This document shows positions 54,049 to 64,000 of a DNA stretch of 64,000 nt, piece by piece (position 1 is the first letter of the stretch; each line of letters begins with the position of its first letter). Below the pieces are notes generated by a model. The model had not been told where the DNA came from and made no database searches. It saw only the letters and a program-made list of their open reading frames with translations. The stretch is from Echinometra lucunter (taxonomy: Eukaryota; Echinodermata; Echinoidea; Camarodonta; Echinometridae). The position numbers were made by a program, and so were the translations under genes. The stretch is from positions 2,419,476 through 2,483,475 of the forward strand of contig CM057165.1 of assembly GCA_029962745.1 (NCBI GenBank). The letters run 5' to 3'.

Positions 54049-54885
54049 CCGGAGGCACGGGACCGGCAGCGTCCGCACCTGGGAGGAGGAAGCGTCGGAG
54101 AGTACGACCACGCCCACGACACAGACGCAGCGGGGAAGAATGGTAGCGTGCATGAGAAGCTGGATCGAATCATGTCAATGTTAGAAGGAGTAGTTGGTCG
54201 TCTAGATAAAATGGAAGCCAAGCTGAATGGACTGGAAGCAGAATACAACGTGAGTAAAGGAAAGATTGAGTCAGTAGAGGAGAGTTTAAAGTTTGTTACC
54301 AAAGAAGTAGATGAGGTGAAAAGAAACTGCACAAAGGAAAACAAATTCACAAGGGAAGCTCTGGAAAAGAGATGTGATGACTTAGAAAATCGTTCAAAAA
54401 GAAAGAATTTGGTGTTCTGGAGCATCCCTGAAGGAAGCGAGGATCATTTTGAGAATTGTGAGGAATTTGTTTTTGACCTATTGAAAAACACCATGAAGAT
54501 AGAGAGAGTAGATGAGATAGAAATTGAGCGAGCACATAGAAGCCCACCAGGAAGAAAAGCTAGAGCACAATTCGAGAAAACTGCACCGAGACCCATACAC
54601 GTTGCATTTCTTCGTTTTCAAGATAGAGATCGGATTCTTCGATCAGCTCCATCTGCCTTGAGGGGAAAGAATGTCAATGGGAAAAGTGTGTATGTGACAG
54701 ATGACGTTTCAAAATCCATCAGAGCAGATCGCAAAAAGTTGATACCAACAAGGAATGAGTTGAGGGCGCAAGATCTCTTTGCAGTCATCCCGTACAGCAT
54801 ACCAGCATATGTCCTGTACAAGTCAAGCGATGGAATTTTCAAGAAGATCTTTGTCAAAGACATAAAGAATCCAGTTGGAACTTAG
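54049..54885 (+). pseudogene. Tx1 ORF1, N-terminally truncated
   Basis: The open frame extends leftward into MITE sequence from 53935, but element homology starts near 54050 (SVGEYDHAHDTDAAGKNGS). It contains a coiled-coil stretch, RKNLVFWSIPEGSEDHFENC (RRM-like) and RADRKKLIPTRNELRAQDLF, ending KNPVGT. L1-type ORF1p; its own start codon and N-terminus are gone. Confidence 0.8.
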
Positions 54886-55149
54886 ATGATAGACATACTT
54901 TATAACTATAAGAGATGGCTCAGTAGGAAAGTTTTGACAACTTTTGATGTATTGGTTGTGGAGACTGAACTGGAGAAACCATGCAGAAAATTATGAAAGA
55001 CCATTTGGATATGAACAATAGCTGGCCTATATTCACTTTTGGATTTGTTTTGATGTATTGTGTTTTAGAACGGGTAGAGTGTTTCAACTTATTTTTTCAT
55101 AGCAGGGATTTAACTTTTTGGACATATGATAAACTAAAGATGTTCTTGT

Positions 55150-58100
55150 ATGGTCAGAATGGAGAATGATATTACAGTAAATATGATGTCTCTGAACGTG
55201 AGGGGGTTACAGAATACAGTAAAGAGACGAAGTATTTTTAGTTGGATTAGAAGCCTTAAGATGGATATTGTTATGTTGCAAGAAAGTCACAGCTCTCCAA
55301 AGGATGAATCAATATGGGCAAATGAATGGGGTAATATAGCCTTGTTTTCCCATGGTTCTACAAATAGTAAAGGAGTCTTACTTTTATTTAATAGTAGATT
55401 AAACATGAAAATGCATAAAGTGTATAGAGATGAATCAGGGAGGGTTGTATGTGTTCATGTGGATATTGAAAACAATAGTTGTCTTATTTTGAATTTATAT
55501 GCACCAAATGTAGAAAATTTACAAGTACAGTTTTATGATGATTTATTAAAGATATTGGAAACAGAATGGGATGGAAAGGAAAATATCATTATTGGAGGGG
55601 ATTTCAACTGTATTTTAGACCCACAACTGGACAAAAGAGGTGGGACACATTTGCTGAAGAAAAAAGTCGTGCAAAAGATTAGAGACATTATGGTTCCCTT
55701 TGAATTGCTTGATATTTGGCGTACTGTGAATGGTAATAAGAGACAATTTACTTGGAGACAAAACTCCCCTCTTATTCAATGCCGGCTTGATTATTTTTTA
55801 GTAAATAGTGATTTAAAGCATAAGATTAAAAGGGTGAAAATTGTTAGAACCTTACGGACAGACCACTCAGCTGTGTGTTTGGAAATACTTCTGAACAAGA
55901 ACAAGAGAGGGAAAGGCTACTGGAAGCTAAATGTCTCGCTTCTTCAAGATGAAGAATTTGTTAAGGTTATGAGAGAAAATATTAATAACTGGAAAGAGGA
56001 GTATTCTTTTTTGGAACCAAGAGTAAAATGGGATTGGATTAAGTATAAGATAAGATTTTTTTGTGTGAAGTATTCTAAAAAAGTACGAAAACAAACAACT
56101 AATGCTGAACAGCAGTTAAGAAGTAAATTGAATGTACTGGAAAATAGGCTTGTTTTCAACGAAGAGGAGGGTATTATTTATGAAATAGAAAAAATAAAGG
56201 AGGAATTAATAGAAATAGACAACAAAAGAGTAGCTGGGCTCATGATTAGGTCGAGGAGCCGATGGTATGAGAAAGGTGAAAAAAGTAATGATTATTTTCT
56301 AGGCTTAGAAAAGAGAAATAATATAAAGAAGCTCTGTTATGAATTATTTGTGGATGGTAAGTCAATCACAGAATTTAAAGATATTCTATCTGCCCAAATG
56401 CAATACTATAAGAAGTTATATACTTCAAAATTGGAAGCTGGATTTGATGAGCAAGGTAATTCTTTTTTAGAGAAAACAAAAGTGCCTACATTAACTGCTG
56501 AAGAGAGAGGGGAGCTGGAAAAATCTATATCCAAAAAAGAATGTAGAGAAGCACTGAATGATTTGTCTAAAAATAAGAGCCCAGGGAATGATGGTATTCC
56601 AGTGGAATTCTATCAGACTTTTTGGAATGATTTAGAAGGTATTTTTATGGAATCGGTATTAGATAGTTTTGAAAAAGGAGAAATGTCTACATCACAAAGA
56701 CAAGCAATCCTTATCCTTATTAAAAAAGAAGGTAAAGATGAAAGGGAGATTAAGAATTGGAGACCGATATCTCTGTTGAACGTGGATGTGAAAATAGTTA
56801 CTAAAGTTTTTGCCAAACGTATGTGCAAGTATATAGATAAATTGATCAGTGTTTGTCAGACCGGTTTTGTTAAGGGGAGATATATAGGTGAATCCATTAG
56901 AGTTATTATAGATATTATGTTTTACACCAAAATGCATAACATACCAGGACTTCTATTTTTTCTAGATTATGAGAAAGCATTTGACTCATTGGAGTGGGAT
57001 TTTATGATGAAAGTGTTAGGTAAATTTGGTTTTGGACCTAACTTCCAGAGTTATATCCAAACTTTTTATAACAATATAAGCAGTTGTATTTGTAGTAATG
57101 GACATACTTCTGGTTATTTTGGTCTGAGTCGAGGAGTAAGACAGGGGGACCCTATATCCCCATATTTATTCATACTTTGTGTGGAAGTACTGTCATGTGC
57201 TATACGTCAAAATGAACAAATCAGAGGCATAGAAATAGATGGTTATGCAGTTAACATAGTGCAATACGCAGATGATACCACTTTGGTTTTGGCTGATTTA
57301 GAATCCGCAAAGGAAGCGTTTGGTATAATAGAAGATTTTGCTTCTTTCTCAGGTCTTAAAATTAATAAAAGCAAAACAAATGCTATGTGGTTGGGATCAA
57401 GAAGAAACTGTCAGATTAAACCTCTTGATATTAATTTACCATCTGAACCTTTTCGAGTATTGGGCATATTGTTGTCTTCCGATATGGACCTAATGTTATC
57501 ATTAAATTTTGAAAAATGTTTAGCAGATGTGAAAGTCATGCTTAATGTATGGAGAAAAAGGAATTTGAGTTTAATCGGAAAGATACAAATAGTTAAAACA
57601 TTTGCCATATCAAAATTTGTTTATTGCGGTTCAGTTTTACCAATACCAAGTCATATTTTGAAACAATTAGAGAGTGTTATTAAAGATTTTGTATGGAATG
57701 GGAAGAATAGATATGTTAAAAAATTAGCCCTGATAGGCTCATATGAAGAAGGTGGTTTAAATATGATTCATATCCCTTCCTTTTTTGATGCATTGAAGGT
57801 AAAGTGGATTTCAAGGTTTTTGAATGAAGGTAGCTAGCTCTCTGTGGTCAGTTATATTTAGATACTTTATGAAGAAATTCAGAGGTGAGTTTATCCTCTA
57901 TAGTAATATGTCAAAAAAGAGTTGTAAAACAATGGGACAGTGCCCAAGCTTTTACGGAGATATACTGAGTGCTTATTTTGATTTTCGATTATTAGAATCA
58001 AACTATAAGGATAAAAGGGAATCCATTGTATGGAATAATGAATGTGTTAGAGTAGATGGCAAAACTATTTTTATTGCAGAATTCTTTAAGGCTGGTTTAT

Positions 58101-58924
58101 GGTATATTTCAGACTTATATGACAGGGAAGGCAAATTGATGGATTTTAATACGTGGGTGAGGAGGGGAGTTGAAAAGCAGATGTATATGAAATGGTGCTC
58201 GATTGTTTCTGCTATCCCCAAAGAATTGAAGTTGAGATGCCTTTCTAATCAAGAAGTAATATCACCTCTCAAACTTAGCTGTGACTTTAAGGGTAAAGTT
58301 ATAGAGTTTAAGATGTTAACAACACAGATTATTAACTGTATTTTGAAAGGAAATAATTTTGAGACTCCAACATCAGAAATTTATTGGAGCAATAAATATG
58401 CTGTAGACGAAATAACATGGAAGCTCATATACAAAATGCCATTTGTTTGTTTATCAGATACTAAGAGCAGAACATTTCAATATAAAATTAATACTAGAAC
58501 ACTTCTGTTAAACAAAAGATTACATAAAATGAAAATTGTTGAATCTGAATTATGTACCTTTTGTAAACAAGCAGAGGAAACACCAGAACATATATTTACT
58601 GAATGTCAACATGCACATAATTTTTGGGAAGAGTTTCTGAGATGGTGGCATACAAAATTTGATATCAATCTACAATTGAAGGAAGAAGAGATTCTGTTTG
58701 GTGTATTTGTTGGAAGCTCACATAGGCTTCTTTTGAATCATTGTATGATAATAGCTAAACAGATGATATATGCATGTAGACATCTGGGTATTTCTCCATC
58801 ATTTGAACTGTTCTGGTCAAAGTTAAAAAGTATGTATGTGACTGAGAAGCAAATTGGTTTGCAAAATAGACAATTATGTAAATTTGAGAGGAAATGGAAA
58901 AATTTGCATGCCTCCTTTACATGA
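55150..58924 (+). pseudogene. Tx1 ORF2 (endonuclease-RT), frameshifted by a 4-bp duplication
   Basis: Two frames, 55150-57837 and 57824-58924, are one ORF of about 1257 codons broken at 57829-57840. There AGCT is duplicated to AGCTAGCT; removing one copy restores ...FLNEG-S-S-LWSV. The endonuclease has SLNVRGLQ, MLQESHSS, LYAPN, IIGGDFNCILD and TDHSAVC. The RT has SPGNDGIPVEFYQ, NWRPISLLNVD, FLDYEKAFDSLEWDF, GVRQGDPISPYLF and QYADDTTLVL (~residue 705). The C-terminal zinc motif is CTFCKQAEETPEHIFTECQH. This is the L1/Tx1 clade by motif. Otherwise free of stops, so the break is recent. Confidence 0.88.
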
Positions 58925-59261
58925 CATTCTGGCTGTTTTTTTATTTTATATACAATCTGGCTATCATAATTCAAATTGTATGTCCGATCTTAGAGAAGGT
59001 ACATACCAGTGCACCTGCTATTGTTTATTTTTGTTTTGTTTTTTGTATTTTTTAATCTGATTTCCTTGTTCATTTTCATAACTATGTACAATTTCTATTT
59101 GTTTCTATGTGAACTGATGGAAATAAAAAAAAATAAATGAAAGATAAAAAAAGTGTGAATTCGAGAGAAAAAAAAAATCGGTAAACAGTTGATCATCCCC
59201 CCCCCCCCCAATTCCTCAAAGTGGAGTTACGCCGGTGATTGATATTACATTCGTACACAAA

Positions 59262-59462
59262 GTAGTGCTGATTAGAACCTTCTCTTGTCCCACATTTGGA
59301 ACCTTTACAGGTTCAAAGAACCATTGATAGCTTATAAAGGTTCCCTAAAAGGGTCTTTAAAACCATTATTGGTTGTATATGAGTAAAACCTTTCCGGGGT
59401 TCTTGACAATATAGAGAACCTTTTATAGAACCCCCTTTCTGAAGGTTCAGAGTGCGGGACAA
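59262..59462. repeat. GGTTC-phrase palindromic repeat, copy 2
   Basis: Same phrase order as 16342-16567: TTAGAACCTTCTCTTGTCCC, GGAACCTTTACAGGTTC, AGGTTCCCTAAAAGGGT, CCTTTCCGGGGTTCTTGA and AGAACCTTTTATAGAACC. Uninterrupted here, so it shows what the 16.3-kb copy looked like before insertion. Confidence 0.65.
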
Positions 59463-59744
59463 AAAGGGTCACGTATTTTAAACAGTGTAAATTATTTACT
59501 GTGGAAATTACGCTTTTGATAGGAAATCATCGACCGTGACAGCAGATTGCTAACGATTTTTGTATTGACTCTACTCTTCATTTGATAATACAGTTGCCAA
59601 TAATGTGCATGATTATGAAAAACGATGTCAGTCAGGGAAAAATATAGAGTGCATCCTATATGTGCACGCATTTTGACACAAATCAGAGCTGGTATACAAG
59701 GTTTCTCGATGATTGATATTAGTATATTGATGATGTGGTGATGG

Positions 59745-59756
59745 TGGTGGTGGTGG

Positions 59757-59808
<52 letters not shown>

Positions 59809-59820
59809 GAAAATGATGAA
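59745..59820. repeat. (GAT)n microsatellite ending block A
   Basis: GGTGGTGGTGATGATGATGA-type repeats followed by GAAAATGATGAAAAGATGAC, matching the end of block B at 61370-61440. Confidence 0.9.
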
Positions 59821-59878
59821 AAGATGACATAGCGGAGGAGAAGAAGAATGGGATGGAGAAAAAGGAAAAATTAAAAGA

Positions 59879-61367
59879 GCATGGTCAGCGAATACCCATT
59901 CTTTATAGAAAGATCGTACAAAATACAAGAGGGAGATAATTAAGGCATTCACTAAACAGTCTCATAATTTTGTTTAAAGTTTAATCATTCATTTTCAGTT
60001 ACATTAATGAGCAACATCTTTAAAACTTTGAAAAAATCTTTTTGCATTCATGATTCATTTCGTTGTGGAATGTTAACTTAACGCGGCAACAAAAACATAA
60101 GGAAGGATTATAACTATGATGATAAATAAACCATTGCCATCACAACAATAGCACAAAATAAAGACAAAGTGATTTTCCTTTGCGCTGCCTTTCAAAATGA
60201 GTGCGATTTCCCCATAGAGCTTTAAGTCTCTCTTCTGTTCAAACTTGGATGGAAGGGACTCATTATGACGTCCCTTGCAAAAATCCCTACTTTTTCGTGA
60301 CTACTGAACTGAATGAAAGGGGTCTTCACCATTGCCGTAAATCCCTGGGGGGGGGGGGGGGGTGTACAAACATCCCCCCTCATTTTAAGGAAAAAATTAT
60401 ATTGTAATTAATCAGTTGGTGAGGTTTTTTTTAAATAAAAATGTCATAAATGGCGGTCATATCGTGGAATTTTTATTTGAAATGCTCTTGGAAATCGTAA
60501 GAGTTGTTATTTTTCGCTCGCTCGCTTCGCTTTCTCCCAAAATAATAATATCATAATATGTGTGGGGTCTGCGCGGATGAATGAGGGTGTGTGTATACTT
60601 AAGTGTGAGTTCACGGGGAAAAAACGGCGAAAAAGGTGATCATCCCTCCCCCCCCCCCACTCCTATGGTCTTCACTGACTGGTAGAGTAATAGTTAGTTT
60701 CATAATCTACAATGACTTTTCATACTGCGATGTGATTTAACTCCATTTAAACAGTACACCTTATCGTTAACAGGATCTTTGAGAAAAAAAATCCAGCTAC
60801 CTTATCTGCTTATTGGGCCCCACGATGAATGCATCTCATTATGATTTTCTTCTTTTCGTTTTTATGCTCTAATGATTATTGTAGAGCTCTGTATACATTA
60901 ATATTATTATTTGCTGTCCCAATGCGCTCTTTATAGGAAATATCGACCTTAAGACCTTAACCTTACAGCAGATTGTTCAAGTGTTTTTCCCCTTCAAAAT
61001 CTGATTTGACTCTACTCTCCATTCATTACAGCTGTATAGCAATAATGTGCATGTGAATATTGAAGTTATGGAAATGTAGATCATACTGGGCATGCATTCT
61101 AACACTTTTTTATTTTTCATTTTTATTTATTTACCACTTGCGGGACGGAACACCTTATAAGCAAATTAAAATGTGCTGTTTTTCGTAGGGGTCCATCACT
61201 AATCATTGGCAACAAACTTTCTTCAGCTAGACATCATGCTGATCGGATGATGATCATGAATGATAATGATCATTAAGATTAGTATGATGATAATGATAAT
61301 GATGACGATGACACTGGTGATACTGATGATGATACTACTGCAATGAGGATGCTGCTGCTGATGATAC

Positions 61368-61404
<37 letters not shown>

Positions 61405-61500
61405 ATTATGACGATGAGGAAGATGATGAAAATGATGACATGGCGGAGGAGGAGAAGGAGGATGAGGAGAAGGAAAAGAAGGAGGAGGAGGAGAAAGATT
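59879..61500. repeat. Old segmental duplication, block B
   Basis: Second copy of the segment represented by 53030-53737 plus 59480-59830. It carries its own MITE (copy 4) but lacks the copy-3 MITE, the Tx1 LINE and the GGTTC-phrase repeat, so those arrived after duplication or were deleted here. It ends in the GAT/GAGGAG tract at 61370-61490. Confidence 0.8.
60330..60667 (-). mobile_element. hAT-like MITE, copy 4 (TSD GTCTTCAC)
   Basis: Left end CATTGCCGTAAATCCC, flanked by GTCTTCAC at 60322-60329 and 60668-60675. The right TIR is eroded to CTCCTATG, though the duplication is intact. It contains one TCGCTCGCTCGCTTCGCT unit and the ATACTTAAGTGTGAGTTCAC phrase into which Tx1 inserted in copy 3. 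Confidence 0.8.
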
Positions 61501-61630
61501 GAATGACAATGTAGGCCAGAAACGTTACTGTTCATTAAAAGTGAGTTATTTATTATTATTTTTTTTTTTACGTGGAATGGAAACGGAATGGAAACCTGTT
61601 TTTGTTGCAACACTTATACATGCAGTATTA

Positions 61631-62720
<1,090 letters not shown>

Positions 62721-62721
62721 G

Positions 62722-63230
62722 TTACACCCCACCTTTGATCAGAAGATCAAGTTCATGATTCTTTACGTGCATGGTTTGAGGTCGTGATCTAAGAGGTGGG
62801 CGTAGCCAGGGCGGAGGACGGGGGGGGGGGAGGGTGTTGGAGAAGGAGGGCTAGAAATGATATAGGGCGGGAAGGGGTAGATTCTTGAGGAGTCCACGTA
62901 ATTACAAGCGTTGCTTTCTTGTACTTTCCCAATCTGAATTCTCTTTTCTAAATATATTGTGTCATGCAGACATTTATTCATTTTGTTTTATACTTATGTC
63001 AAAGAGAGAGAGAGAGAGAGAGAGAAAATGATGTATATTACTTTATGAATTACTGTCAAAAAGATATTTCATGTTTCGTGGTCATTGGAAATAAAACTTG
63101 AACTTGAACTTGAACTTGAATATTACACACCACCTTTGATCAGAAGATCAAGTTCGGAATTCTCTACGTGCATGGTTTAGGGTCGTGATCAGATATGATG
63201 GCGTAGCCACGGGCTGAATGGCAGGGACAG
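62722..63230. repeat. Direct duplication around a LINE-type 3' end
   Basis: CACCTTTGATCAGAAGATCAA, TACGTGCATGGTTT, GGTCGTGATC and GCGTAGCCA occur at 62727-62810 and again at 63128-63215. Between them (62885-63119) is the second copy of the (GAACTT)n-tailed LINE-type 3' end seen at 47372-47607. Confidence 0.75.
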
Positions 63231-64000
63231 GAGTGGGATGGAGATCAAAGGGGGGGGGGGGAGCTACGGAGGTGTTGATGGGATGGCTGAGATGATTATG
63301 GATGTGGTGGTGATGTTGAGGGTAGCTATGATGGTGATGATGATAGAGACAAGTTATTTATGATAAGGATGGGGTGGTGGTAATGGGCAGTGTCATAGCA
63401 TGGGTCCAATCATTTATGGGGGAAATGTTTATTATCTCATCGCCGGAGGGGCATTTGTTCGCTGGAAGGGAAAATTTATAGGGAGGGGTTTTTCCTCATA
63501 ATTGCCCCTCACAATTTTTATAGCCTCATCAATGGAGAGGAATTTATTCTCTTAGAAGGGAACTTTACGGCGCAGGGGGGGGGGGGGGGGGTGGTCTGCA
63601 CCTTGGCTCCGATGCAGCTGGCGATAACGCTCTTCTGCTTTCTTTTAAGAGGGGCTAGGGGCTGTGACACTAGTACTTCACCCGGTATCCATGAATATTT
63701 GAAAAGTAGACTAAATTATTATCATTATTATTATTAAAGAAACCCGGTTATTTCGTCAACAGTGACGAACGAGTAGTATATTATTCTCTGCATGAAATAC
63801 ATACACTTCCAACAACTCAAAATGGAAATTCGATGCAAATTTACTTTTGAGGGAGATATCAAATTTGAATAACGGTGGGTGGGAAGAAAATACAAAGGTG
63901 TTGCTCAAAATTTCAAAACTTGCAATCTTTGTTTCCACAAGATAACAAAAGTGAATAAAGGAAAAATAAAAATAAATTTCAAAGAAGAAAAGAATCACAA
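63231..64000. other. Non-coding end of the window
   Basis: Poly-G runs (63249-63260, 63577-63591), GATGGTGATG-type repeats (63270-63345) and AT-rich sequence. No gene seen. Confidence 0.45.

Larger units (their letters stand above)
54049..59150 (+). mobile_element. 5'-truncated Tx1-type LINE (5.1 kb)
   Basis: Bounded by AAGTGTGAATTCG at 54036-54048 and 59151-59163, a 13-bp target duplication inside the hAT-like MITE. The 5' end is truncated within ORF1 (about 55 N-terminal codons missing compared with the copy at 34229). The 3' end is an A-rich tail (AAATAAATGAAAGATAAAAA). Nucleotide identity to the nested copy at 33457-35193 is high where they overlap. Confidence 0.9.
53746..59237 (-). mobile_element. 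hAT-like MITE, copy 3 (TSD ATTGATAT), split by a Tx1 LINE
   Basis: Ends CACTGGCGTAAATCC and GGAGTTACGCCGGTG, flanked by ATTGATAT at 53738-53745 and 59238-59245. MITE sequence is 53746-54048 and 59151-59237; the Tx1 element lies between. It is in the reverse orientation to copies 1 and 2, with one internal unit. Confidence 0.88.

Overview
The window is animal nuclear DNA, most likely from a marine deuterostome invertebrate, with an echinoderm such as a sea urchin as my best guess. The reasons are AT-rich non-coding sequence, short exons with GT-AG introns, many tRNA-derived SINE heads, dense miniature inverted-repeat transposons, BEL/Pao, Tx1-type and CR1/L2-type retroelements, long poly-C/poly-G runs, and immune-type (death domain plus TIR) and sulfotransferase genes of kinds that are expanded in echinoderms. 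The species assignment is inference; the eukaryotic nature is plain from the sequence. Nothing bacterial is present.

Host genes. (1) 10762-11865 (+) is a single-coding-exon type II membrane sulfotransferase of the heparan sulfate 3-O-sulfotransferase family with an unusual substrate-side sequence. (2) Three minus-strand exons (27537-27458, 18846-18539, 16240-15750) join in perfect phase into a 292-residue death domain plus TIR protein, the architecture and length of the Toll/IL-1 adaptor MyD88. (3) Eight minus-strand exons between 61864 and 45841 encode a secreted GH13 alpha-glucosidase (maltase-like). Exons 1-3, 5 and 6 are clean, but exons 4, 7 and 8 carry single-base insertions and exon 7 a nonsense codon, and the C-terminal exons are lost at an assembly gap, so this is a pseudogene or a badly sequenced gene.

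Mobile DNA, left to right. 1-10 kb: repeat modules, a 15-bp minisatellite, a TTAA-flanked piggyBac-like MITE and tRNA-type SINEs. 12-15 kb: a SINE and a Harbinger-like MITE with another element inside it. 16-23 kb (introns of the DD-TIR gene): a retroposed element with a tRNA-like core, a long palindrome with a SINE inside, two more minisatellites, a partial duplication, and a degenerate 23-bp array split by a second piggyBac-like MITE. 24.5-26.7 kb: a 1.08-kb tandem duplication. 28-31 kb: hAT-like elements. 32.9-45.0 kb: a dead BEL/Pao LTR element carrying two nested insertions, a twin-primed Tx1 copy and an intact 6-kb two-ORF LINE. 45199-45698: exactly 500 Ns. 46-62 kb: the GH13 gene, whose 10.8-kb first intron holds foldback elements, three further copies of the hAT-like MITE (one split by a 5.1-kb Tx1 LINE), an old 1.6-kb segmental duplication and many microsatellites.

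The most informative results are the phase-matched MyD88-like gene, the dissected decay of the GH13 gene next to a scaffold gap, and target-site duplications that give the insertion order of several nested elements. I found no operon-like or defence-island system.
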